Assembly: GCF_013114545.1 (NCBI RefSeq)
Contig: NZ_VTXI01000008.1
Location: 1 to 64,000, forward strand
Reading direction: 5' to 3'
DNA from: Vibrio sp. RE86
GTDB taxonomy: Bacteria; Pseudomonadota; Gammaproteobacteria; Enterobacterales; Vibrionaceae
DNA length: 64,000 nt
Each line of letters opens with the position of its first letter. Position 1 is the stretch's first letter. A program made the position numbers and the translations under genes. This document shows positions 1 to 8,811 of this stretch, in pieces. Below the pieces are notes generated by a model. It ran no database searches. It was not told where the DNA came from and saw nothing but the letters and a program-made list of their open reading frames with translations.

Positions 1-1568
1 GTGATAACTAACTTGTTACCATCTAGTGTTAGACCTTCTACCAAACCTTGAACATTATCGACAGATAGAGTCGCTTCCGCATCAACATCGTCAGCACCTT
101 TAAGCAGATTCAGAGTCTTCTGTGATGCGTTTTCATGAGTGGTCTTAGTCAGCGTGCCTTCGACAGTTGGCGCATCGTTGCTGCCTTGAATATCAACGCT
201 AATAGTATGAGAATCTGAACCATCTAATGAAGCAACTGTAAGCGTTTCTGTAAATGTATCACCCTGCTTTAAAGCGTCCGCTTTTTGGTCATCCAGTTGA
301 TATGTCCACGCACCAGTATCACTGTTGAATGTAAAGGTACCGTATTCACCTTGCAGTGCTTCTGGTGTCACCACGCCAAAGGTGCTCTGATTTACGTCGG
401 CATCTGAAACCGACAACTGACCTTCTGCGAAATCATTACCAATCGTATTGCCGTCTTTGTCGACACCCGCTTCAATGATGTCGGCGCTTTGAGGATCCGA
501 AACATCAATAGTTGCGATGTCATTTGTGCCTACGACCGTAATATCTACAGTGCCTGTAGCCGTGCCGTCTAACGAAGTCACATCAAACGACAGAGGAACA
601 GATGCCCCCTCAGCTAACGCTTGAACAGCATCGCTCTCATTGTTAATGGTGAACGTCCAGTTACCATCACGATCTACAGTGAACGAACCGTACTCGTTCG
701 TAATAGTTAACGGCTCAACAAATGCTTCACCAGCATCAACGTCAGAGATAGACAGTTGGCCTGAAGCAACAGATGCGCTGTCGTCATCTTCAACGACGGA
801 ACCATCGTCGCTACCCACTGACGCTGGGTCATTGACGGGCGTCACCTCAATACTAACGATAAGCGTATCGCTTCCGCCATTACCATCACTCACAGTGACT
901 TCAAAACTGTCTGGACCGTTATAGTTTTCATTTGGCGTGTAAGTCCAAGAACCATCCGAATTTACTATTACTACGCCATTAGAAGGAGAGGATGACTGAC
1001 TATAAGTCAGGTTGTCATTTTGGCTAGCGTCTGTCGCAATCAATTGTCCAGTAAGGGCTTCATCTTCATTAGTGGTAAGAGCAAGAGCACCCTCAATCGG
1101 TGAGCTGTTTTCATCAACGAAGACAGGATCGAACAATCTAAATTGCTCTAAAAGCGTTAAGCTTTGAGTCTCTGAAAGACCTAAAGAATTAAAACCAGAT
1201 GTTACAAACTCTGTAGAAGCAATAGTCTCAGACCCATCACGCGCTACACTTCCAGTCGCCGTTAGACTTGATCCAGTTTGTCCACCAGCGGCAGTCGCAA
1301 ACTCGTCGTCTAGCTGAGTCGGGTCTTGTCCCTCTTCTAATGCAGCGAAGATGTCTTCAATTTCACCTGTGATGTCTTGACTCTCTCCACCGTCATCGAC
1401 AACTGCGACTTGAAGATCTTGTTCAGTTGATTCATTGGTTTGAACGACAACCTCACCGGGCTTTGGCAACTCTCCGTCGGCTAAAACTCTGACGTTACCA
1501 TTGAGGTCGATAACTATAACTTGGTTAGCTGCAAGATTTCCCATTGCTACAAAAGTACCAAAACCCAT
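1..1568 (-). CDS. LapA-like giant adhesin, N-terminal part (runs off window)
   Basis: The 522 complete codons from an ATG at 1568 continue past the left edge, so the C-terminus is not seen. The start has no other plausible in-frame ATG and is followed by a retention-module sequence: a short hydrophobic N-terminus, then DLNGNVRVLADGE, then EDIFAALEEGQDPTQL. The motif FATAAGG (T92-A93-A94-G95, codons near 1286-1295) matches the di-alanine site cut by the periplasmic protease LapG in the LapA family. After it come a cadherin-like domain (about residues 150-245) and VCBS-type repeats of about 100 residues. Known role of the family: type I secreted biofilm adhesin held in the outer membrane by the uncleaved N-terminal plug. 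It is paralogous to the adhesin at 60248. The divergent channel/OmpA pair next to it is probably its export partner. The number of repeats and any RTX C-terminus cannot be judged. Confidence 0.9.
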   Translation of the reverse strand, partial: MGFGTFVAMGNLAANQVIVIDLNGNVRVLADGELPKPGEVVVQTNESTEQDLQVAVVDDGGESQDITGEIEDIFAALEEGQDPTQLDDEFATAAGGQTGSSLTATGSVARDGSETIASTEFVTSGFNSLGLSETQSLTLLEQFRLFDPVFVDENSSPIEGALALTTNEDEALTGQLIATDASQNDNLTYSQSSSPSNGVVIVNSDGSWTYTPNENYNGPDSFEVTVSDGNGGSDTLIVSIEVTPVNDPASVGSDDGSVVEDDDSASVASGQLSISDVDAGEAFVEPLTITNEYGSFTVDRDGNWTFTINNESDAVQALAEGASVPLSFDVTSLDGTATGTVDITVVGTNDIATIDVSDPQSADIIEAGVDKDGNTIGNDFAEGQLSVSDADVNQSTFGVVTPEALQGEYGTFTFNSDTGAWTYQLDDQKADALKQGDTFTETLTVASLDGSDSHTISVDIQGSNDAPTVEGTLTKTTHENASQKTLNLLKGADDVDAEATLSVDNVQGLVEGLTLDGNKLVI

Positions 1569-1729
1569 AATGAAAGCCCTTAATCCTTGACTATTTTACT
1601 TCAGCCCGCCAGACGACAAATATCTGACAGACTATAAATTCACGATCTTTATAAATTACCACTTTTAACTCTTCGACCCAAAGAAGTTTTTCCCAATTTC
1701 TTAACATCAAACACGACACAGGTTGCATT

Positions 1730-1743
1730 TCTCAACATTGAGA
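1730..1743. promoter_or_regulatory. Inverted repeat TCTCA-N4-TGAGA, copy 1
   Basis: The perfect dyad TCTCAACATTGAGA has the same half-sites and spacer length as the copy at 1922-1935. It could be an operator for a dimeric regulator acting on the divergent adhesin promoters. The regulator is unknown. Confidence 0.4.
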
Positions 1744-1921
1744 TAATGGATCAAGATCTCGTTTTTCATCGACTTTTAAGAGGATGGCATACATTTGAGC
1801 AACAAAACGATAAAACTGCATCCACGCCAGTTTTTTAACAGATTAGAAACACAGAAATGCTCTTTTACATTAGTCTTCTCTTGCTTAGAGTGTTATTTTA
1901 TTGGCGCTATTGATGGATTCA

Positions 1922-1935
1922 TCTCATATTTGAGA
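1922..1935. promoter_or_regulatory. Inverted repeat TCTCA-N4-TGAGA, copy 2
   Basis: The perfect dyad TCTCATATTTGAGA lies about 50 bases upstream of the GTG start of the channel gene, in the position expected for a repressor or near-core activator site. It shares both half-sites with copy 1, 192 bases away. Confidence 0.4.
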
Positions 1936-1984
1936 CATAAATTTGAGTAATATCCTCGCCTGAGAGCACTTGAGGAGAACAAAA

Positions 1985-3289
1985 GTGAATTGGAATAAGT
2001 TGAAAGTACTAAGTTGCGCGGTTGCACTTAGCTTTCCTGCACATAGTCAGACATTAGAACAAGCCGTTGCGAATACCATTGCTACCAACCCAGAAATAAA
2101 AGCTTCCTATAATGAATTCAGAAGCAAATTTTTTGATTCTGAAGCATCATCAGGAGCTTACCTGCCTAAGATTGACCTTGATGCTGGTATTGGCTATGAA
2201 GCAGTAGACCTTGCTTCTGGCACTGAGGACGAACTCACCAGAAAAGAGGCAACACTCACTCTTACACAGCTTATTTGGGACGGTTCAGCAACTTTAAACG
2301 ATATGGATAGGACATCTGCAGATGCCGAATCTGTTCGTTTCCAATTACTTTCAGACGCCCAAGATATCGCTCTAGAAGTGACTAAAATCTATTTAGACGC
2401 GACTAAAGCATATGAAGTTTTAGCTCTCTCCGAAAGCAACCTTGCGGTTCACAAAAATATTTACAGTGATATCCGTAAACGTGTTGAATCAGGCATTGGC
2501 TCTACCGCTGATTTATCACAGGTTGAAGCGCGCCTTGCAAAAGCACACGGAAACTTATTAGCGGCTCAGAACAATCTGTTTGATGTACATACACAATTTA
2601 AACGTATTGTAGGGCAAGCTCCGCAAGGTTTGACGTTCCCGCGAGCTGATCAAACAGCGATTCCTTATACTGTTGATGAAGCGTTAATGTCTGCATTTGA
2701 ATCTCACCCTGTCGTTAAAGTCGCACAGGCAGACGTTGATTCAGCACGTTTCCAATACGACCAAACCAAAGGCGTAAACTACCCGACACTTTCATTTGAA
2801 GCGAATCAAACATGGCGTGATGATGCAGGTGGAATCCCAGGAGAGAGTGACGAATTCTCTGCTATGCTTCGTATGCGTTACAACTTGTATAATGGTGGCT
2901 CTGACGCAGACCGCTCTGAAAGTGCTGCATATCAACTAAATAAAGCAAAAGATTTCCGCGATCGTACCTTCCGCTCAGTGGAAGAAGGATTGAGACTGTC
3001 TTGGAGTGCGCTTGATCTTACTGTGCAACAGAAAGACTTTCTTGCTGACCATGTAGACTCGGCATCAGACACCGTCATTGCCTACGAAAAGCAATATAAA
3101 TTGGGTAAGCGCACTCTACTTGACCTTCTTAACACTGAAAACGAACTGTTCGAGGCGCGTAAAGGTTACCTAGACGCAAAATACGACGAACAATATGCAA
3201 AGTATCGTGTCATGAATGCAACCGGTAATCTTTTATCTGCGCTGCGTGTAGATACTCCTGAAGAGTGGAATGAAAAGGTAGAGTATTAA
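1985..3289 (+). CDS. TolC-family outer membrane channel (LapE-like type I secretion)
   Basis: 434 residues. The GTG at 1985 was chosen because AGGAG at 1973-1977 sits 7 bases upstream and the resulting N-terminus is a clean signal peptide (MNWNKLKVLSCAVALSFPAHS, cleaved near SQT). A longer TTG start at 1970 would bury the ribosome site. The mature protein opens with TLEQAVANTIATNPEIKAS and has two repeats typical of outer membrane efflux proteins, with long alpha-helical segments and the YNLYNGGSDADR region. TolC-type trimers form the outer membrane exit duct of type I secretion. The divergent neighbour is a LapA-like adhesin, and an OmpA-like gene follows by one base. This is the usual setting of the LapE/AggA channel, so adhesin export is the likely job. 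The matching ABC/HlyD parts (LapB/LapC) are not in this window. Confidence 0.9.
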   Translation: MNWNKLKVLSCAVALSFPAHSQTLEQAVANTIATNPEIKASYNEFRSKFFDSEASSGAYLPKIDLDAGIGYEAVDLASGTEDELTRKEATLTLTQLIWDGSATLNDMDRTSADAESVRFQLLSDAQDIALEVTKIYLDATKAYEVLALSESNLAVHKNIYSDIRKRVESGIGSTADLSQVEARLAKAHGNLLAAQNNLFDVHTQFKRIVGQAPQGLTFPRADQTAIPYTVDEALMSAFESHPVVKVAQADVDSARFQYDQTKGVNYPTLSFEANQTWRDDAGGIPGESDEFSAMLRMRYNLYNGGSDADRSESAAYQLNKAKDFRDRTFRSVEEGLRLSWSALDLTVQQKDFLADHVDSASDTVIAYEKQYKLGKRTLLDLLNTENELFEARKGYLDAKYDEQYAKYRVMNATGNLLSALRVDTPEEWNEKVEY

Positions 3290-3290
3290 A

Positions 3291-3902
3291 ATGAAACAAT
3301 CCCTAATCACAGCCCTAGTCCTATCTGCTCTGTTTACTCTGCCTACCCACGCAGAAGATGAGTATGATTACCGTGAAACACCAAACCCTGTTCAAGTCGA
3401 TGATTTACTCGATGACGATAAAGACGGTGTTATCAATGCTCGCGATCTTTGTCCCCAAACTCCACGTCAAGCGGATATCGATAATGACGGGTGCGGTACA
3501 TACATCAAAACCGAGCAAGAGATGAGCCTACACATCCTATTTGCTAACGACTCTGACACTATTCAACCTGTATTCCTCGCTCAAGTGCGTGAGATGTCTG
3601 AGTTTTTGGAGACTTACCCATCTACATCGATCGAACTTCAAGGTTATGCAAGTAAAGTGGGTAACCCCGAGTACAACATGGCTTTGTCAAAGCGAAGAGC
3701 GACTTCGGTAGAACGTGCGTTACTGCAAAATGGTGTGACACCTAAACGCATCCGAATTGTCGGCTTTGGTGACTCGGCTTTAGAAACAACTGGGGATGAT
3801 GAAGTTAGCCATGCTCGAAATAGAAAGGTCGTTGCCACCGTCGTTGGACACAAAGGCAATGTCAAAGAGGAATGGACAATCTTCACAAAAATTGAAAAGT
3901 AG
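3291..3902 (+). CDS. OmpA-family protein with calcium-type repeat, adhesin-operon partner
   Basis: 203 residues, starting one base after the channel stop codon, so surely cotranscribed. A Sec signal peptide ends near THAEDE. Residues about 40-66 hold a thrombospondin-type-3-like acidic loop (DDDKDGVINARDLCPQTP) with two cysteines. Residues about 75-185 form an OmpA/MotB-like peptidoglycan-binding fold with the LSKRRATSVERAL helix and the late HARNRKV motif. The diaminopimelate-contacting Asp of the usual GHTD motif is replaced by Ser (GYAS), while the Arg 15 residues later is kept. There is no beta-barrel, so it is probably periplasmic or tethered to the channel. Similar OmpA genes accompany LapE-type channels in Vibrio and Shewanella. 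Their exact role is not settled; stabilising the export site is an inference. Confidence 0.85.
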   Translation: MKQSLITALVLSALFTLPTHAEDEYDYRETPNPVQVDDLLDDDKDGVINARDLCPQTPRQADIDNDGCGTYIKTEQEMSLHILFANDSDTIQPVFLAQVREMSEFLETYPSTSIELQGYASKVGNPEYNMALSKRRATSVERALLQNGVTPKRIRIVGFGDSALETTGDDEVSHARNRKVVATVVGHKGNVKEEWTIFTKIEK

Positions 3903-3916
3903 ATAAAAATGAACTT

Positions 3917-3942
3917 AAAGGGGGCAATCGCTCCCTTTTTTA
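3917..3942 (+). terminator. Rho-independent terminator of the channel/OmpA pair
   Basis: An eight-pair stem (AAAGGGGG with CTCCCTTT, one G-U pair) encloses a 6-base loop and is followed by a T run. It begins 15 bases after the OmpA stop codon. Confidence 0.85.
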
Positions 3943-4001
3943 TTTGGCTTTTTCGATACGAGTGTTACCCTAGCAGCGAACTAATTTAAGAGATAAACCC
4001 A

Positions 4002-4355
4002 ATGAGCAAATTAACGTCTGATATTCAAGCAAACCTTGAGCTATTCGTTACAGAAACCAAGCAGTCTAAACTTGTTTGGGGTATGCGCAATGAAGAAGGT
4101 TGGCTAGCCTGTGATTCAACTGAGTTTGAAAACAGTGAAGTAATGCCGTTTTGGTCATCTAAAGAAGATGCAAAAGCGCATAACGTAGAAGAATGGGCAG
4201 ACTTCGAAGTTCTAGAGATCCCTTTAGACATCTTTGTTGAAGATTGGCTATTAACTCTAGCAGAAGACGGTGTTTTAGTTGGTACAAACTGGAATGGCCA
4301 ATTAGAAGGTAAAGAGATGGAGCCTTCTGATCTAGCGAAACTGTACATCGATTAA
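4002..4355 (+). CDS. DUF2750-family small protein
   Basis: 117 residues, acidic and rich in tryptophan, with no signal peptide or membrane segment. The layout fits the DUF2750 family: a helical start (FVTETKQSKLVWGMRNEEGW), then FWSSKEDAKAH, then a C-terminal IPLDIFVEDWLLTLAEDGVLVGTNW. The family is small, cytosolic and of unknown function. The gene stands alone between two clear terminators, so it is monocistronic. The family name comes from memory of these motifs, not from a search. Confidence 0.8.
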   Translation: MSKLTSDIQANLELFVTETKQSKLVWGMRNEEGWLACDSTEFENSEVMPFWSSKEDAKAHNVEEWADFEVLEIPLDIFVEDWLLTLAEDGVLVGTNWNGQLEGKEMEPSDLAKLYID

Positions 4356-4370
4356 AACTGACTATTTCTC

Positions 4371-4395
4371 AAAGCGCCTAACCAGGCGCTTTTTC
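4371..4395 (+). terminator. Terminator of the DUF2750 gene
   Basis: A perfect 8-bp stem (AAAGCGCC/GGCGCTTT) with a 6-base loop TAACCA is followed by TTC-rich sequence. It starts 15 bases after the stop codon. Confidence 0.85.
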
Positions 4396-4507
4396 ATTTC
4401 AGCGCACAATAATATCTATCTCGCATTTTTCAATGCATCTTATAACAACACACTGTACTCTATGTAATTTTAAAACTAAAATAGAAAAAACATAAAATTA
4501 CAGTTCA

Positions 4508-6484
4508 ATGATACGTCAATTCGCTAAACACGTTCTATTAGGATGTGCTCTCGTGATTTCTCAAGTTCCAGCTTATGCTGTTGAACAATGGGAAGAGTGG
4601 GAAATCGCCTACCACGAAATATCTAATCAAAATGACACGCGCGCATTAGCAATGCTTCAAGATCGTTACGCGTCACTTCCACCTGGTGTAGGTAAACTAT
4701 ACGTAAGCTCAAAGTTGCATAGTTTCATGTCTTTACATGGTCAACCATTCCACGGCAATAGCCTTGAGTATGACGATGGCTATTCCATGAGAGAACAGCT
4801 TTTTGTTTCCGCACTAAACGCTGAAATTAACCTCGATTTTGAAGCTGCTAAAACAAGCTATATTCAACTACTGAAAAGAGCGAGCCAAACCGAAGACATT
4901 CAGGGAAAGATTCTGTTTGAGTATCATCTTTGTCGCGCACTCAACAAACAAGGGCAATTTTTCAGTGCGTCATTTTTTTGTTCAGCCCTCAGAACACATA
5001 TTGAAGATACCGCTTACACCATATTACCTAAACACCAAGCAATTCGTGTCATTGCGAACAATCTTGAATACACTGGCGACTATCGGTCTGCGCTCGAGTC
5101 TTATCAGCAATATCTCGCTATCATCCCTAGTAACGTAGATCCCTCAGGCGTCTACAATGATGCGGGGTTACTCTTTAGCCACCTAGGCCAAACTGAGCAA
5201 GCACTCGACTACCTCAACACTGCATTAAAGATTCGAAGTGAAAACAACTCTCCGCTTGAACTTGCTCAATCTCATCACAGCATCGGAAAGGTTTATCTCA
5301 CTGATGCGCAATATGATCAATCAATCCACCACTTTACTCAGTCAGAAAAGATTCTCGCCGATTACAAGCATGTCTATGGATTAACCTACGCGTATCTTGG
5401 ATTAGGGGAAGCTCACGTTCGTATGGGAAAGGCTGATATTGGGATACAGTATTTACTCAAGTCTTTAGAGTATGCATCGGTTCAAGGAAACGATCAGTTA
5501 CGAGGCGAAATCTACCTAGCCCTCGCCTCCTCTCATCTCTTCGATGGAAACTATACACACGCGGAAGATTTTGCAGTAAAAGCCCATCACCTAGCTGAAC
5601 AAATTCAAAGCCACCCACTCGAAACAGCTTCTCTGAAAATGCTCGCGGACCTTGCTGAGTCCCAAAAAGATTATCGCACTGCGTTAAATTTCTACCAAAG
5701 ATATACCAACGAGAAGCTTTCAACACTGTCAAAGCAACAGAAATCCGCATACTTAGCACTGAGTTCTACACAAAAGGAATTTAAACGCCAAACTGCAAAT
5801 AATGATGCGCTTGAGCAAAACCGTAATCAAGCAAAAACGATTTCGCTTTTAGATTCTCTGAACGGGTTCTATTTACTGCTCATCTCTTTGCTCTGCTTGG
5901 CAATCATTGCTCTAACCTTGATATCAAAACGTAAAGAGCGCAGAGCCGAACTTGACCAACTCACTGGAGCAAGAAACCGCGCTGCAGCGATACGCGATAT
6001 CCGAGCCATACCAAAACTCACAAATAGTGAGCATAAGCATCTACTCATTTTGCTTGATCTTGATGACTTTAAAAAGGTCAACGATGCGTATGGTCATCCA
6101 ACGGGTGACCGCGCTCTTTCACATGTCGCCGTCGCGATTAGTGAACACCTACAGGCAGAAGACATTTTTGGCCGATTAGGGGGAGAAGAGTTTGTTATTC
6201 TAATTCGAGAAATCGATGAATTGGACGTGACTGACAAACTAAGCAGAATCCACAATGCGATATCTCAAACTTCGTTCGAATCCGAAAGTAGAGAGAGGCT
6301 CAACGTCACCGCTAGCCTCTCCTATTTGTCTACATCAAAAAGCCTGGCTGATTTTGATGAGCTGTATTCTATCTTGGACCAAGCACTATATCAGGCGAAG
6401 CAAAATGGGAAGAACTGCATCATTGATGCGTTCAATGACCCTATTTATTTGCCGCCGACTGCTTACGTACCAGTTCAGCCATAA
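4508..6484 (+). CDS. TPR-repeat membrane diguanylate cyclase (GGDEF)
   Basis: 658 residues. Signal peptide 1 to about 25 (ending AYA-VEQ), a long periplasmic region of TPR helices (about 110-420, for example [20 protein letters not shown]), one membrane helix (about 450-472) and a C-terminal GGDEF domain. The catalytic motif is GGEEF at residues 558-562, with the substrate region [19 protein letters not shown] intact, so it should make cyclic-di-GMP. The inhibitory RxxD site five residues before GGEEF reads QAED, so product feedback may be weak. TPR repeats usually bind protein or peptide partners; the ligand is unknown. The last 44 bases overlap convergently with queC. A role in controlling the nearby LapA-like adhesins is plausible but only inferred. 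Confidence 0.92.
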   Translation: MIRQFAKHVLLGCALVISQVPAYAVEQWEEWEIAYHEISNQNDTRALAMLQDRYASLPPGVGKLYVSSKLHSFMSLHGQPFHGNSLEYDDGYSMREQLFVSALNAEINLDFEAAKTSYIQLLKRASQTEDIQGKILFEYHLCRALNKQGQFFSASFFCSALRTHIEDTAYTILPKHQAIRVIANNLEYTGDYRSALESYQQYLAIIPSNVDPSGVYNDAGLLFSHLGQTEQALDYLNTALKIRSENNSPLELAQSHHSIGKVYLTDAQYDQSIHHFTQSEKILADYKHVYGLTYAYLGLGEAHVRMGKADIGIQYLLKSLEYASVQGNDQLRGEIYLALASSHLFDGNYTHAEDFAVKAHHLAEQIQSHPLETASLKMLADLAESQKDYRTALNFYQRYTNEKLSTLSKQQKSAYLALSSTQKEFKRQTANNDALEQNRNQAKTISLLDSLNGFYLLLISLLCLAIIALTLISKRKERRAELDQLTGARNRAAAIRDIRAIPKLTNSEHKHLLILLDLDDFKKVNDAYGHPTGDRALSHVAVAISEHLQAEDIFGRLGGEEFVILIREIDELDVTDKLSRIHNAISQTSFESESRERLNVTASLSYLSTSKSLADFDELYSILDQALYQAKQNGKNCIIDAFNDPIYLPPTAYVPVQP

Positions 6485-7139
6485 TAGATTCACGGTTGTC
6501 TAAGTAATCTGTAAGCCCGACTTTACGAAGCTCACAAGAGGGACAATCGCCACAACCATCACCGATGATGCCGTTGTAACACGTTAAGGTTTTTTCTCTA
6601 ACGAGTTGCAACGCATCATATTGGTCGGCAAGCGCCCATGTTTCTGCTTTGTTTAACCACATCAAAGGTGTAGAGATTTCTAATTCTCTGTCCATACCCT
6701 GTACAAGCGCGTTATTCATCGCTTTTACAAAGTCATTACGGCAATCTGGATAGCCAGAAAAATCTGTTTCGCAAACCCCAGTAATGACCGTTTGAGCGCC
6801 GATTTGGTACGCATAAATACCCGCTAGAGTTAAGAACAAGATGTTTCGGCCAGGTACAAAGGAATTAGGAAGGCCGTTCTCTTGAAGCTCATGAGAAACC
6901 GGGATGTCATCACGAGTCAGTGAGCTAATTGCCAGTTGGTTCAATAAGCCGACATCCATCACTTTGTGAGCCGCGACACCTAGCTCTTTGGCTAAGCTTT
7001 CCGCCACCTCAATCTCAAGCTTATGACGCTGACCATAGTCAAACGTAATCGCGTGAACTTCATCAAACTCTTTCAACGCTTGCACTAAACATGTTGTCGA
7101 GTCTTGCCCGCCACTAAATACAACAACGGCTTTTTTCAT
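6441..7139 (-). CDS. queC: 7-cyano-7-deazaguanine synthase QueC
   Basis: 232 residues, normal length. It converts 7-carboxy-7-deazaguanine to preQ0 using ATP and ammonia, a cytosolic step of queuosine biosynthesis. The PP-loop motif SGGQDS is at residues 9-14. The four zinc cysteines of the C-terminal loop are at 187, 196, 199 and 202 (CxxxxxxxxCxxCxxC). The gene lies 11 bases downstream of queE on the same strand and is probably cotranscribed. Its 3' end overlaps the convergent GGDEF gene by 44 bases. Confidence 0.96.
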   Translation of the reverse strand: MKKAVVVFSGGQDSTTCLVQALKEFDEVHAITFDYGQRHKLEIEVAESLAKELGVAAHKVMDVGLLNQLAISSLTRDDIPVSHELQENGLPNSFVPGRNILFLTLAGIYAYQIGAQTVITGVCETDFSGYPDCRNDFVKAMNNALVQGMDRELEISTPLMWLNKAETWALADQYDALQLVREKTLTCYNGIIGDGCGDCPSCELRKVGLTDYLDNRESIMAELVRKQSAANK

Positions 7140-7150
7140 TCGAGTATTCC

Positions 7151-7819
7151 TTATGCAATGCTGAGATATTTATGAGTTTGAATTGAAAGACGCCAGTTAC
7201 GCTTTACGCACACATCAATACAAAGCTGAGTTGCGCGCGGCTTCTGGCTAATAGGCTGGAGGGCAATCGTTGTTCGCTCTGGAACTTGCGCACGCTCAAG
7301 AAGAACATCTAGTTGGTCGATATCTTTTTGCGTAGCAACCGGATGCTTGATCTCGTTTGCTCTCAAGAGCGCGCTGTCTAACACTGGCAACTTACCTTTC
7401 ATTGCCACTTTAGGTGACACTGTCACCCAAGTATCTTCTGTTGTGGCCACTTCTGAAGTACCACTGGTTTCAATTTGGCAACGACACCCTATCGCTTCAA
7501 ATGCTTCTGTTAGCGGACGCAAATCATAGATACATGGTTCTCCACCAGTAATAACGATATGTTTTGCCGAATATCCTTGATTTTCATACTCATTGACAAT
7601 GTCTTCCGCCGTTACGCTGCACCAAGTCGGAGAATCTTGAGTCTTTTTGAGGATCTCATCCAAAGCGACTTCATCTTGAGGAGTAGCGTCCCATGTCTGT
7701 TTGGTATCACACCAAGCACAACCGACCGGGCACTCTTGCAAGCGAACAAATACAGAAGGAACACCAGTGAATACCCCTTCCCCTTGGATGGTTTCGAACA
7801 TTTCGTTAATTTTATACAA
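7151..7819 (-). CDS. queE: 7-carboxy-7-deazaguanine synthase QueE (radical SAM)
   Basis: 222 residues. It catalyses the radical-SAM ring contraction of 6-carboxytetrahydropterin, the step before QueC. The cluster motif CPVGCAWC gives C30, C34 and C37 (Cx3Cx2C, short form as in the gammaproteobacterial type). The start is TTG at 7819: an in-frame TAA stands three codons upstream, and the resulting N-terminus ([15 protein letters not shown]) matches where the family begins. The next ATG would lose conserved residues. It forms a two-gene unit with queC. No preQ1 riboswitch was recognised upstream. Confidence 0.95.
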   Translation of the reverse strand: MYKINEMFETIQGEGVFTGVPSVFVRLQECPVGCAWCDTKQTWDATPQDEVALDEILKKTQDSPTWCSVTAEDIVNEYENQGYSAKHIVITGGEPCIYDLRPLTEAFEAIGCRCQIETSGTSEVATTEDTWVTVSPKVAMKGKLPVLDSALLRANEIKHPVATQKDIDQLDVLLERAQVPERTTIALQPISQKPRATQLCIDVCVKRNWRLSIQTHKYLSIA

Positions 7820-7974
7820 TTTAATTTAACCTAACTCATGATCTAAATTACGCAGGTTCGAGACCTTAAAGGGTTGGCTCACCAAGGTCAACCAATAGAT
7901 AAATTGATCTCCTTAATCTTAGCGATTATGCTGCCTTCTTTGAGAATTTTGATGTCTATAAGTTTAGGTAAGAT

Positions 7975-8784
7975 ATGTATAAATTGATTGCGTTGGATAT
8001 GGATGGCACGCTCCTAACGAGTGATAAAACTATTTCAGAACGTACCAAATCTGCAATTGCGCAGGCTCGTGAAGCTGGTGTAAAGGTCGTACTGGCTTCT
8101 GGTCGCCCTATTGACGGGATGCAAAGTAAGTTAGACGAACTTAACATTGATGGTGATAACGAGTTTGTCGTTTACTTCAACGGTTCAATGGTTAAAGAAA
8201 TTGGTACAAATAAAGTCATTCACTCGGCAGTCATTAATGGTAAACAAGCAAAGCAAGTTGCTGCACTTGCTACTAAGCTAGGGGCTGATTGCCATGCATT
8301 TAGCACTAAACATGGCCTCATTACGCCAAAATTGAATGAGTACACGGATGTTGAGTCTAGCATCAACCAAATTCCTGTTACCGTTTTGGACTTCGATACC
8401 CTAGAAGATGACCATCCAATCATTAAAGCAATGATCGTTGGTTCTCCTGAAACGATTACCGCAGTTAGCAGTGCTATTCCTGAAGAGTATCGACAACAAT
8501 TCACCGTGGTTCAAAGTGCACCAATCTTCTTAGAGTTCTTAAACAAGGAGAGTAATAAAGGTGTCGGTGTGAAAGCTATTGCCGATCACTTAGGAATCAC
8601 CGAAAAGGAAGTGATTTGTATGGGTGATGCAGAGAATGATCACCACATGATGGAATACGCAGGGTTAGGTGTTGCGATGGAAAATGCAATGCCGCAAACC
8701 AAAGCCATCGCTGACCTAATTACAGACAGCAATGACAATGACGGTGTTGCGAAAGTTATTGAAGATTACATTCTCAATCGTTAA
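7975..8784 (+). CDS. yidA: Cof-type HAD sugar-phosphate phosphatase (YidA-like)
   Basis: 269 residues, matching the length of E. coli YidA. HAD motif I is LDMDGTLL with nucleophile D8 and acid/base D10. Motif II lies in LASGRP, and motif IV is MGDAENDHHMM near residue 216. The cap is of the C2 type, as in Cof-like enzymes. The family dephosphorylates sugar phosphates and phosphorylated metabolites in the cytosol; the true substrate cannot be read from sequence. It is transcribed divergently from queE across a 155-base gap and ends convergently against the NUDIX-PAP2 gene. AGGTAAGAT precedes the ATG. Confidence 0.88.
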   Translation: MYKLIALDMDGTLLTSDKTISERTKSAIAQAREAGVKVVLASGRPIDGMQSKLDELNIDGDNEFVVYFNGSMVKEIGTNKVIHSAVINGKQAKQVAALATKLGADCHAFSTKHGLITPKLNEYTDVESSINQIPVTVLDFDTLEDDHPIIKAMIVGSPETITAVSSAIPEEYRQQFTVVQSAPIFLEFLNKESNKGVGVKAIADHLGITEKEVICMGDAENDHHMMEYAGLGVAMENAMPQTKAIADLITDSNDNDGVAKVIEDYILNR

Positions 8785-8811
8785 TCCGGTTTTCTAGGCG
8801 CCAATGCCTAT

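Larger units (their letters stand above)
1569..1984. promoter_or_regulatory. Divergent intergenic region between adhesin and channel gene
   Basis: About 416 AT-rich bases separate the two divergent starts. No reading frame or RNA gene was seen. The region must hold the promoters of both the adhesin (minus) and the channel/OmpA pair (plus). Two inverted repeats of the same form, TCTCA-N4-TGAGA, lie at 1730-1743 and 1922-1935 and are listed separately. The promoter boxes themselves could not be assigned with confidence. Confidence 0.6.

Noticed and set aside
640..924. Open frame on the plus strand within the first adhesin
   Set aside because: It is the reverse-strand shadow of Ser/Thr/Asp-rich repeat codons; the minus frame shows clear retention-module and VCBS motifs.
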